DNA of 64,000 bases from Lycorma delicatula (lineage: Eukaryota > Arthropoda > Insecta > Hemiptera > Fulgoridae): positions 14,236,522 to 14,300,521 of the forward strand of contig NC_134465.1 in NCBI RefSeq assembly GCF_047948215.1. The letters are read 5' to 3'. Made by a program: the position numbers and the translations under genes. The stretch's first letter is position 1. Each line of letters starts with the position of its first letter. Below, piece after piece: positions 1-10,899 of the stretch. The notes below the pieces were generated by a model, which saw only the letters and a list, made by a program, of their open reading frames with translations, did not search any database and had not been told where the DNA came from.

Positions 1-477
1 CAAATAGGACAACAATAATAATCGCGATACTTTTTTTTATGCGCGTTTAATTTATTACCGTTTTCGTGATTATAATTCATATATTTAATGAATTATTTAG
101 TGAATTATGTGTGTATAATTCATATATTTATAACTCATTGTTGTTTAATTAGCGAATAATTCAATAAACAAATATTGCAAAAACAAGCGTTTTAATTTAG
201 GTATATTTTTAAATTAGAAAAAAATCTTGCTAGTGCTTGAACGTATATTATATCCGTAATTAATTACACTAAATTAAATTTACAGTTGTTATTGTACAAT
301 ATTTAGAAATTTTTTTATTTAAAATTTTCAAATCCTTTTTTTACGATTATTTTTATTGTTCATTGTAAAATTATTATTATTATTAACACTTGCTTGAAAT
401 TTACATTATATTTCCAGTTGATATGCGAGTTCACCATCTTCTCTATCTTCATCGGAACAGTTACTTCTATCAATATG
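1..477. other. AT-rich DNA, no gene seen
   Basis: Very AT-rich sequence with short repeats of the type attcatatattta. I see no credible coding region, RNA gene or element end here. Confidence 0.6.
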
Positions 478-515
478 TACCAATGTACCGTAAATTTGGC
501 CGTCGATTAGCGGTT

Positions 516-1680
516 TCACCTTCTTGGTTTCAGCTCTTTTACATGTTCGCAATGCGGTCTCCGATCATCCTTATTCGTTTCATTCATATTTTCCACGGCT
601 AATTTTTTAATTTCTCTTTTCAGAGGCGACCGAACCATCTCGATTGGATTTAAATCGGGTTAATAAGGTGGAAAACGCAGAAATTGAGGCCCGTATTGTT
701 TTAATAGTTCACCAAAATGGTATACCAACCACCGACCGAGGGGGAAGTCCAGGAATTAATTTTTCAGATGTCCGCTTCATGAAATTGTTATCGATATATT
801 GATCGTTTATATATTGTTATGACGGTTATATATCGTTTATTGTTATCGATTGCAGTCGCGATAGTTACCGCTTTTTGAACTCGTTTTCAGAGTTAACATC
901 GCGTTCGGATTGAACCCCGTTTCTCCTCCAGCGCCGATTACGATTAACCGATCGCCTTAATCGGCACCTTTACTCCAGCGCCACTGTCATCCGACCACGA
1001 TTTTGTCGTCGAACGGAACGTTAAAATATACGATTCGTCCAAATAAAAACTCGAAGAATTTTTTTTTCTGTAATCGGTCATTTTTCTTAAATATTCTATC
1101 CTCTTCCACCGTTTATCTTCTTTCTCGATCAAACCTTTCCTATTATTATCGGTTTTGTACCGCTTAAACTCTAAATCTTGCAGAATAGTTGACGGCCTAG
1201 TTCTAGAACCTTTAGATTGAATACTCTGTTGAAGTTCTTCGCGAAATTTATTTAATGTACGCAGTTCGTTATGTTTTGCGTGAAACTCGTTAACCGTTCT
1301 TACAAAGCCTTTATGAAAACCATCTAATCCACTAACGGGTTTTAAACGTCGATTGTACTTTTTTGGTGCGGTGAATGAGCACGACTGCGATTTAGATTTA
1401 AGAAGAATCTGCTTTTCTTTTCGGAGTTTTTGGACTTACGATCTTGAAATCCCACATGCAGCGGCGCACAACCTCACATTTTTCAATGAATATTAAAAAT
1501 TTGTAGTCTAATTTTCCAAATCTTAGTTTCTTTCTTCGTAAAATCGTACTCGTTATTAACTATTTCACGAGCTAGACTTACGGAGCTTTCTTGATTTTAC
1601 GGAGCTTTTTGTTCTTAACTAAGGATTTAAATTCTGCAATCGCAAAAAAAATTCGCTAACAAAAACCGCAAAAAACATAA
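516..1680 (-). pseudogene. IS630/Tc1-like DDE transposase relic
   Basis: This is a broken transposase of the Tc1/mariner-IS630 superfamily, read from ~1680 down to a stop at 516-518. The N-terminal part (~1480-1140) gives a helix-turn-helix-like and spacer region (SRSxVQKLRKEKQ, then SGLDGFHKGFVRTVNEF). The central part, open at 944-1132, ends in SFYLDESYIL, whose D is the expected first catalytic aspartate. The C-terminal part (~690-516) reads PPYxPDLNPIEMVRSPLKRE, the hallmark of the third acidic residue, with an in-frame stop replacing the residue before PDLNP. The middle (~720-930), where the second aspartate should lie, is too scrambled to read. Several frames must be combined, so no active enzyme is made. 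Family assignment rests on remembered motif similarity; precise subfamily is not determined. Confidence 0.8.
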
Positions 1681-1744
1681 CTATTCATTAGCGCTCGCAA
1701 AACATTAACTAACACGCCACATATTACACAAGGAAACAACTACA

Positions 1745-2900
1745 CCATTCGTACCGGGCCAGGAATTGAAATAGGTTTATTAAAAATGAAAATTAAACAT
1801 TAGTATTGAGTATTAGTCGACAATGTGAAAAAAAAATAACTTAGCTATTCTATGAATACGTATAAAATAACTAAGCTGCTAATAAACTATTAGAATTTGT
1901 AGGGTATACGTCTATTAAACGATGATGTTTATCAACAATATTAATGCTCGTTGCAAACGCATTCAAATGAAATATTTCGGTAACCTTTATTCGTATAAAG
2001 TGATCATTCATTTTACGACTCGCTTGATGGAGGGAGCGTAATAATAATCTTATAAACTATTCGTTTTTGTACTGTAAACAGTAAGAAATTTTTACGAATA
2101 CGCTAAATATTTTCCAAGAGATTATTGTCTGAAATTAAAGAAAATTAAAAAAAATTTTAATCGTGGAAAGAATTTTTACTATTTATGAAAATAGTTAAAC
2201 ATTCCGTATCGCACAATAATCGGGTTTCTGAGTGAAGCAAATATTACAAGAGGTTAGTGTAATACCTGCACGGCGACTGCGAGTCGTGCAAGCAAGTTTT
2301 TATTTTCATCGTACGCACTATATTTCCACGATCCAGGATTTCTCTTGAAACATTTATTTATCTATTTAACTGTTTAAACAAAATAAATATGATTAGGTTA
2401 ATACTAAGCGATTATAATAAGTAAATCATACTAAGTATAAATATCATGAAATTGAAATAATCATTAGTCAAAAAAAAAAAAAAATTCCTTTACCTGGAAT
2501 CGTACCTGGTGATTTTAACTAATTTTAGGATGCTGAATTCAAAACCGTTATCAAAATTTATTTAATATGTCCCGTTTTTTTTTTTTAGATACGTACCATT
2601 TAGATATACGATTTATTTACCAATAAATGCATAATCACTGTTAAATCAATATTAAAAAAAAACAACATTATTTACGTGTAATCTTTTAGAATAATTTTAT
2701 TTAGCATGGCCCGTTGGTATATATAATTTAAAAATATACAAATTATAATTCCGCTTGTAATTAATTATTATGCTATAGCGCTTTCGGAAGTTATCTTTCC
2801 ATCTTCAGGAACATCTGATAATTTTGTATATAAGTATTCACTTCACATATTAATCGGATGTATATCAAAATAAAAATAAAATAAATTTCCACAAATATAA
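1745..2900. other. Non-coding AT-rich DNA with a possible SINE scrap
   Basis: No coding region is visible. At ~2478-2530 a poly-A run is followed by sequence whose reverse complement contains GGTACGATTCC, close to a tRNA B-box (GGTTCGANTCC). This may be the remains of a (-)-strand SINE, but only the B-box-like core is recognisable. Confidence 0.4.
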
Positions 2901-2904
2901 CATC

Positions 2905-3795
2905 GCGGTCAATTGTTATGACCTAATGGAATGGATGGCTCTTTGTTACCGTTACACAATAAAACTGCTTTCATGCTAACTTTAGGAGAGTCAATAAAAA
3001 GACGCCATTCTTCAGGAATATGCCGAATCTTAAGCTCTTTCATCAGGCCATCTACATCAGTACAAACGCACAATGAATTTTTCATACTAAAATAAGTTGA
3101 AAAAGTTTTATTTCGTGTTCTAAATGTAGTAACTTTAGTTTTCTCCGCTAAAAGATTCCGCTGTTGAGACCCAAGAACTTCTGCTTGCTGTTTTGATAAC
3201 TTTAAATCGCGAACTAAATCGTTAAGTTATGTTGTTAAATTAGAAGAGGACATTTCTCATCAGATACATGAAAAAATTCTTCAACGTCCTCTACATTATC
3301 CGCTTCATTTTCAGATCGTTCTTCTAGAAATGTCGGATTAGATGGTGGTACAGGTAAAGGTAACTTCCTCTCCGGCTTTAGAGCTGAGGATACATCTGCC
3401 TATTTTATGAACTTTCTATTTTTGAATGAAAATCCAAATATATTTGTCATACGAAAGCAGCAGTCGGTAAAGTGGTCCTTAGGTTCACGTCAAACCATCG
3501 GTATAACAAATGACATGGCTCGTCGTTTCCCTTTCAACCGTTCAGTTAGTGTTACAGAGCGCGATATGCAAATGACATAAGTCGTCCAGATTTTATCTTC
3601 ATTCCCGACCGCAATCAAAATAAATTTATAAGCTGTTTTTATCGATTCAGAAATAGTCTTTCTTTGAAATTTAGATTTAGATTTGCGTAACTTTACCGCA
3701 GACATAACAAGAATTTTCTTGATAATTTGAAACATCCACGAACTTTTGCAGAAGCCGTGTTGTAGCAAATAAAAACGAGAAAGATCACTTTTGTT
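2905..3795 (-). pseudogene. Unclassified repetitive arthropod ORF family, copy A (broken)
   Basis: Read on the minus strand in at least three frames, this stretch matches the second copy at 22.84-24.52 kb and a protein family I remember as highly repetitive in arthropod genomes, without an assigned function. N-terminal pieces include NSCYVCGKVT (a CxxC pair), then GNEDKIWTT and KGKRRAMSFVIPMVW near 3500-3720, then DHFTDCC (a Cx-type cluster), a proline and acid-rich linker (KLPLPVPPSNPTFLEERSE, ~3320-3380), and DVDGLMKELKIRHIPEEWRLF with PKVSMKAVLLCNGNKEPSIP (~2930-3070). Frameshifts and stops separate the pieces, and the C-terminal half (everything after SIPLGH) is missing. The cysteine pattern suggests a zinc-binding N-terminus. 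It is likely part of a transposon, but I cannot name the superfamily. Confidence 0.65.
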
Positions 3796-4268
3796 TTATA
3801 AAAAAATCGATGAAAATATAGTAAAACACTAATAACTCTGTGAAACACAACACACAGTATAGACAAGTGAAGGTAGACTGAATAAGATTTTAAGCTCTGC
3901 AGTAAACAACAGATGTCTGTAGGAAGTCATCATACAGACATGTTTGTACGCTATACTTCTCATGATACAGTGAATATATTTATCTATTTTTTCTTTATTA
4001 AGCGTTTAATTTATAGTTCGTGTAAGTAAGCGTGTAATTAATTCGTATTGTTTAAAAGTAAAAATACATATACTATTCTTATTTGTAATCAGTAATAGAT
4101 CAAAATGAATTTATTATAACATTTTTACAAATTTACGATTTACGTAAAACCTTTACGCGGAAAAATAATTTCAATAGCATATTTGAAATCAGCACCCAAA
4201 TTACAGCGAGAAAAGTTATGTAACATGTTAGATACAAATTTTGTGTTGACTAGTTAAACAAAAAATGC

Positions 4269-4440
4269 CGATCTCTGTGGCGGAGCGTTAGTGTCTTGGC
4301 GTTTCATACGGGGTCCTCGGTTCGAATCCCGGTCAGGGATGGCTTTTTCACGCGCTACAAAATTCTGTTTCCATATTCCCATGTACAAGTTTCAAAAGCT
4401 TCTGTGTTATTAATTCATCAAGAAAAAAAAATCAAAATAA
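4269..4440 (+). mobile_element. tRNA-derived SINE
   Basis: A tRNA-like head (CTCTGTGGCGGAGCGTTAGTG...) carries a perfect B-box, GGTTCGAATCC at 4319-4329, followed by the family body GGTCAGGGATGGCTTTTTCA and CGCTACAAAATTC, and an A-rich end. The same unit recurs at 57014 (+) and, inverted, at 7925, 16715, 49490 and 57760. Pol III transcription of the ancestor is inferred from the A/B boxes; the gene body cannot fold as a functional tRNA. Confidence 0.8.
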
Positions 4441-4499
4441 TTTTGGAGACAAAAACTAACATTATCCAAATAGAAGCGCTGAGTATTTACTCATAATAA

Positions 4500-5785
4500 T
4501 GTACTGAGAAAGGCACGTTGCTGTACGAAAATCGTTCGGGAAGTTCCCAGCCTCACAAAGAAAACACAAGATTTTTTTATTTATAAAAATGTAATCACTT
4601 TACAATTCGATACAATAAGACCACCGACATTTTAATATCCTCAGTATAATGCGATTCGTCAAACGTTATTAGTCATAAATAATTTATTTTGTAAAAAAAA
4701 AAATGATCACTTTCGGTGTTCATGTAAGTCATTCGGTAGAATGACGCCGGCGAGAGTTTGTCCACACCGAAAGACTTATTTACACTGACCAGCTCGCAAA
4801 TTGACATTTCAAAATTTTTAAATTGTTTAAAACATAAAAAAAAAAAAATGAAATAAATAAAACTATAATATACATCGCAAAAATAGATGATCTTAATGAA
4901 TATAGGTTTGTTTTTCGATAAATATATGATAATCTTCGTAATTTCGCACTTTTTAATTTGAAACGTGAAATTTTTGTTCTAACCCTATTTTTTTTCTCCT
5001 AACCCGTTTACCAATAGCGCTGCTAGATATACTTGATAGTACCAGGTAGCGTACAAACACTTGATAATGTATACTTGAAATAGTAAAATTTAAAAGAAAA
5101 TATACTACAGCTTGTTTTAATAGTAAATGAAAGTACTGAAGATGAAACATTTTTTTTAATTCCCATCGCTTCGTTAAAAAAATAAATAAAGGTATTAGTT
5201 TACAAGAGACTATACTAATTTTATGAATACATAAAACAGAAATATATTGGTAAAATTTTTATTCTACAATTAGAACTATTTGATGGAGCTGGCGTCGTGA
5301 TATTTCGAAAAATTGTACATATAATGAATATACATATATATGTCTACACTAACATATAATTATTTATTCATTGCTTTATATTTATTTAGAATTAATATTT
5401 AACTTTTTTACCGTTTTGAAACCTGTATTTTTTGATAATTTTCTGTCAACATTATCAAAATATTTTTTTTAGTAATGCTGAACCGTTTTCACATTATTAT
5501 TGCAATCGCTCAAATCAATGAAAATTGAAACTAAAATAGTAATATATGACTAGATATCGACCAGAAAATCTAATTAATATGAACTAGATTAGATTAATTT
5601 CATTTTTACTGCGGTGAAAAAAAAAAAAGATTTTCATTCATGAAGATCGAGTGCTTTATCGGATGAGAATTTTGAAGTTGTTTTTTCATAAAAATAAGAA
5701 GAATCTTATTATTAATAGATGACTACTTATTGACTAGACTTGATACATCGTCTAAAATTTCTGGAATGAACAGAAAACAAAAAAC
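4500..5785. other. Non-coding AT-rich DNA
   Basis: No gene or element end was recognised. Short open frames here (for example 4953-5150 on the minus strand) have AT-driven composition and no motif that I recognise. Confidence 0.5.
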
Positions 5786-5789
5786 AGAA

Positions 5790-7400
5790 CGTATCAAAAC
5801 TCCCAAAACAATAAAATCGGTAAGGTTTCAGCGAGAGACTGCCGACAGTTGAAAACATCAAAAATCGAAAACCAAAATTCAACAATTTATTTATTATTCT
5901 TCAAAAAGACGTTGTCCGAATCAAAAAATACAGATATGTATGAAAGGCGAGATAATGATTGTTATATATTTTTCCTACTTCATTTTCTCAAACACAAAGA
6001 TATACACAGTTTCTTCCTGCTCTACTAATATTGTAACTGAATGGTAGAACTTTTTTAATATAAAACAAATACGAAATCGTCGACAGATAATTGGAAATAA
6101 ACAATTTTTTAACATACTTAACGCAAATCATATAATAAAAAATTTATCAAATTTTCTCGAATATCTTGACTGAAAATCCAAAAACTCTTGCCGGTCCGAT
6201 TTCATACATCCTAATAATCATGATCCGTAACTGAGCGTTCCGCTTCTTAACTTGCTTTTGAAAGACGATAATTCACAATGCAAATCGTACGAGTGACCAT
6301 TCTCTAGTTCTAAATTCATGACGGTATCATATGAGTCGATCGTTGAAAATAATTAATTAATAGCTGAAAAAATATTAACGATTCGTAATTTTCTTTGTTT
6401 CAAAAATTAATTCGGTTCTAGAAAAGAATGTCGTACAATTTCAAAATAGAAAACAAAAAGAAAATTTCGTTAAAAAAATTGAAATATGTTTTAATAATTT
6501 TTTTATTCGATAAGTTAATTTTTTCCAACCTAATTAATCCGGTAGTTATGATACTTTAGAGTGAAGGTGACATTAGAAATGATTTCGTCGCTTTGAATTT
6601 TCAAAATATCAAGGAAACATTTTATTAAAACTAAAATTACATAAGATTAATATCGTGTGACTTTTTAACCGTTAGGAACATATGATAAATATATCAATAG
6701 ACATTTACGAATGATAATCAGTTCACATAATACGCCGTGTAATATTCACTTTAAATTGTCACAACTACCCGAACTGCCCCTAATTTTGATCTTCGATCGA
6801 CACTTGATATGTTCATTAAGTGATCTTTTCATTGAAATCAGAAATCGATTATTGTTCTTTATAGAATTTTTTCGCCGTAACGGACAAAGTTGAAGTTATT
6901 GTTGAGATCGTAATTCATTACCGTAAATAATAAATAATAATGTTAAGCGTAAATATTGAAGTTTCGTTCAAATTCGTTATTAAAAGTAATCGGGCCGGCA
7001 AGAGTTTTTTCATTTTCAATCAATATATTTGAGAAAATTTGACGAATTTTTTATTATATGATTTGCGTTAAGGATATGTTTATTTCCAATTATCTGTCGA
7101 CGATTTCGTATTTGTTTTATATTAAAAAAGTTCTATCATTTAGTTATACTATTAGTAGAGCAGGAAGAAACTGTGTATATTTTTGTGTTTGAGAAAATGA
7201 AGTAGGAAAAATATATAACAATCATTATCTCGGTTTTCATACATGTCTGTACTTTTTTGATTCGGACAATATCTTTTCGAAGAAGTAATTATAAGTAGAT
7301 AAAATGTTGACTTTTGGTTTTCGATTTTTTATGTTTTAACTGACGACAAGCTCTCGCCGAAACCTTAACAATTTTATTGTATCGGGAGTTTTAAGTGTTA
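5790..7400. repeat. Fold-back element with ~410-bp inverted arms
   Basis: The left arm (about 5790-6203) and right arm (about 6988-7400) are imperfect reverse complements along their whole length. Matching landmarks include CTTGCCGGTCCGAT (6190-6203) against ATCGGGCCGGCAAG (6989-7002), GCGAGAG..TGCCGAC near 5830 against its complement near 7350, TCGTCGACAGATAATTGGAA against TTCCAATTATCTGTCGACGA, and TGTGTTTGAGAAAATGAAG near 7185 against its complement near 5980. The ~785-bp spacer holds no recognisable transposase. This architecture suits a non-autonomous long-TIR DNA transposon or an inverted duplication. Confidence 0.85.
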
Positions 7401-7924
7401 CATAAATCATGAAAAATACTTTACGTGATGGGTTTTGATTTATTACTTCTTCTTTTTAATTATTTACCTTTTTATATATTATTTCCTCAGTATCACCTGG
7501 AGATGAACATTTAACAATCGAAGTAGACATCTTCTAGCAGGGTTATTGTTTAAATAACAAAATGTTTGTAAACGGTTGATAGGCGAGAAAGTTTCTTATT
7601 TTACGATTGAAAATTTTATGAAAAATCGATACAAATGTGTGTCGTTCCGCTTAATAACAAGAGACCTTTTAAACTTAAAAACGTCTACGGTCATAACCGA
7701 TACAAAACACTATAATGACGAACTTGCGTTACTCGTTTCGATCAATCGATAAAATTTACCGCAATATTTTTTCTTTTTAGGTAATTAATATCTACACTCT
7801 GTTCCATCGGAATAATTAATAGCGTTAAATATCTGTAATCGACTTGAAGGAGAGAAAGCCCGACATCAATTTGTATTTTGTTTATTCTAGTTGCCAGCCT
7901 GACAGCCACCGATGTTAGATAATG

Positions 7925-8035
7925 AAATGAATTTTTTGTAGTGTGAAAAATTATCTTGGCTGATCTGGACTCGAACTCAAAACGTTCGAATGAAAGACAG
8001 AGACTTTATCATTCCACCACAGAGTTGGATATTTT
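7925..8035 (-). mobile_element. tRNA-derived SINE, inverted copy
   Basis: The minus strand gives the A-box side (CTCTGTGGTGGAATGATAAAG) and a B-box-like GAGTTCGAGTCC (7967-7978), followed by the body that ends in TTTTTCACACTACAAAAAATTC. It belongs to the same family as the copy at 4269 and is moderately diverged. Confidence 0.75.
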
Positions 8036-8168
8036 TAATATTAAATGGGAAAATTTATTTTAAAAAAAGTATAAAATATAGTACGCTTACCTTTTTATAA
8101 AACGTTTCTTAAAAATTAAACCGTAAAAAGGAGATATACTAAAATGAAGTTAGCTTTGTGCACACGTA

Positions 8169-9228
8169 CAGTCAAACCTCCTCTCAAATCGAACCTCCTT
8201 AATTCGAATAACTCACTGAATCGAATATTTAATTTGTTCCCTTGAAAAATTCTCTTTAAATCGAATTAAATCACCTCCTTTATTCGAAAATTTCGAGGTC
8301 TTGATATTCGTATTATTTCTTCGATGAAAATGTTTTCGATAAAGAATTTACATTCTGTACACGATTTCCAAACAAGCGTAGGTATTAAATGCAGTTTAAT
8401 AGTGTATAGCGATCGTTAGTGTGAACTGCGAATTTTATCCGGTAGTGTATGCCTAATGTTTTTCAACTTCCGACTTGTTTATTTCCGTCACCGGACGCCG
8501 GAGTAGTCGATAACAAAACTACGTGCACGGTACTACTGTATGACGATGCGTAATACTCGGTCTTATTCCTTCGCTGACAAGCGTGGAGGAATGTCTGCCC
8601 AGAAGCGAAGTTAATCGCTTCAATACTTGTGGATTTTCATCCGGAAAAAATCAAGATGAATCTGTAGACCCTTTCTCAGTTTCAAAAGAAAAACGGAGTG
8701 TAATTTGTAAAAACTTTAACGGAAAGAAATTTCGTTTGACTTGTTCGCACACTTTTACGATGATATTGCAGTTAGTGCCAACCGATGATGATGTCACATC
8801 GAACCGTTCATAAGGATTCCGATGAAGAAGACGAAACGGAACAAGTAGAGATTACAATTACTGCAAAAGACGCGAGATCGGCAATAAATAATCTTCGTAA
8901 GTTATTTAGCGCATCAGTGACGATTGAAAATGCTCTTCATTTACAAATCTGCTAAAAGAAAGCTCAAAAAAAAAATTACAGACATTTTTTCAAGGAATAA
9001 TTAAAAGTTTGTACTGTATTTTTTTCTAGTTTTTATTTTTATATAATACTATTTTCCAACAAAATTTAGTACTGTAGTACGTTATCGTAGTTTAACATAA
9101 ATTTTTATTAAATTATAAAATTTTTCTGTACAATTTTTGAGTTTCATTATTTTACCTCTCTAAATAGAAAACGCCCTAAATCGAAAAAATTACTGGTCCC
9201 TCAGATTCGAATTAGAGAGGTTTGACTA
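8169..9228. mobile_element. pogo/Tigger-like DNA transposon, deleted
   Basis: The left terminus CAGTCAAACCTC at 8169 directly follows TA. The right terminus, about 9197-9228, ends GAGAGGTTTGAC-TA and is the inverted match. Both TIRs continue with Tigger-like text containing AATTCGAA. CAGT-type ends and a TA target site are features of the pogo/Tigger branch of the Tc1/mariner superfamily. At ~1.06 kb it is far too short for a full element, and the DDE core is absent. Confidence 0.8.
8583..8955 (+). pseudogene. Tigger-like transposase remnant (acidic C-terminus)
   Basis: An ORF starting at 8583 runs 76 codons to VPTDDDVTSNRS, where a frame shift leads into HKDSDEEDETEQVEITITAK and ARSAINNLRKLF up to a stop near 8955. 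An acidic DED-rich stretch followed by a short leucine-containing helix is typical of the C-terminal tail of Tigger-type transposases (inference from memory). Both CENP-B-type DNA-binding motifs and the catalytic DDE region are missing, so this is the junction product of an internal deletion. It lies between the TIRs of the element at 8169-9228 and has the same orientation throughout. Confidence 0.55.
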
Positions 9229-9231
9229 TTA

Positions 9232-10775
9232 AATCTATTGTAGCCGGTACGTAAAACTTAAGTTTCGTTAAATCTGATTAAAACCGATCCAAATAAAAGT
9301 AAAAAAACAACATCATAAAAAAAAGTTTTCTTTCGACCGCGTACACTTTCCTTTAAGTCGTGAGATATTTAAAAAAAAAACTCAATAGGTGTTTCAAGAT
9401 ACAAGAATGTTGGAGCTTTGATCGCTAACGGCAAATATGATGATTCTTGAAGACAAAATTCATGTAAAATGAAAAAAAAATGCTAACTATTTCTAAAAAA
9501 TAACAATATTTATTGGCATCAAACCAGAAAACACAACTATTTTCGCGTTGTTCAGCGTAATACCTTACTGCGCAAGAAGGGCCGTGTTATATACTTCTAC
9601 GTAATAATGTAAAAGATAACCGCAGCAGTTTGTCTGATATAAGATTAAAGATATCCTTTTAGAAAAAACAGTATTATTCTATAGATGAATTTTTAAATTT
9701 TGTTAGGAAAACGTGAATCGTCTATGCGTTTCGTATATCGTGTATTCGTAGCCCGATATTTAGTTATTAAAAGTCCCTAAAATCGTTATTTTATTACAAC
9801 TGAATTTATTTATATGTATCTTAACGTAATTGTATTAGTATTTTATAAAATAATTATTTTTACACGTTAATACGGGTTATAACCATTTCTGTTTTTTATT
9901 TATTATTTTTTACATTACAATTTGTTCTGAATCGAGGTTTATCCATTATTTTTTTAGATCTTTCCAGCCATACGGTGGAATAATTCTTTTTTCTTATCTC
10001 GCTTACCGATCCTGACTTGATTTACATAGTATTACGCTATCATCTGAATGATATTTAATGATAATTTATTTAACGGTTGTTCATATTAGTGTAAAGACAC
10101 TTGATCGCGATATTTAGCAGTTCTTAATTTACGCAGTAGTCATTTTAAGTGTGCCGCTATTGGAATCTCGAAAATTAGAAACGCTACGAAGAACTTTAAA
10201 AAGGAAACGTTTTTCGATTTTTGAAAGCAGTAAAAAATGCCCTATAGACATGTTTGAAATCTCCACCGTTTTTCCAATAAGTCGGCCGAGTTAATTTTTT
10301 AAAAATGAACTCGGCCGAAATATCGCAAACGTTTTGCAACTCTGTTTTGGATACAAAACTTAATTCTAAAATATTTTTATTCCGCACATTTTTCCTTAAA
10401 CGCAACCGTTCAGGAGCTACATCTCATCTCCTACCTACACCTACCTTGCCGTATCTATCCTCAACCTAAGTCCACAGTCTTGTAATTATATTATTTTCTT
10501 ATTGTTTCAACGGTGTTATATTTTATTACTTTTGTTAAACGTTAATAACAATACGTTAACAAAAAACTTGTCCCGAATTCTTTACCGATCTCGATATTCC
10601 GGCAAATAAATGCGTACAAAATTACATAAATGTACGTATATTTTATTTCGATTTATGAAAATAAATTATTAAGTTAATGAAACTTATAATAATTTTTCAT
10701 TACATTTTACGAAAACAAATATTATTATTTTGGACCACGAGTCTTCTTCAAGCCGCAGCACGGGGGGCCACATGC
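9232..10775. other. Non-coding AT-rich DNA
   Basis: No coding region is recognised. A minus-strand open frame at 10196-10405 (69 codons) has a segment FFTAFKN that loosely resembles FLSAFKKYP in the open frame at 11626-11808, so both may derive from one diverged repeat; the evidence is weak. Confidence 0.4.
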
Positions 10776-10781
10776 TGTCTT

Positions 10782-10811
10782 AGAGGTTTTTGTGGTTCAA
10801 CAAAAACCTCT
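10782..10811. other. Perfect 12-bp hairpin in a locally GC-rich patch
   Basis: AGAGGTTTTTGT at 10782-10793 is the exact reverse complement of ACAAAAACCTCT at 10800-10811, with a 6-base loop. It is preceded by a GC-rich patch (gccgcagcacggggggcca, ~10752) that is unusual for this region. It could mark the end of an unrecognised element. Confidence 0.6.
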
Positions 10812-10899
10812 GAGATCATTAAGGTTAGAACGTTTCTGATACTCAAAAATATATCTTATTCTTTTAATAAATGTTTCTGTAAAAAATAAATTTTCCAGA

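Noticed and set aside
390..602. 70-codon plus-strand ORF
   Set aside because: It is the antisense shadow of the C-terminal end of the Tc1-like transposase read on the minus strand.
10782..10811. Rho-independent terminator
   Set aside because: The hairpin shape fits, but the window is eukaryotic and no bacterial gene or U-tract context exists.
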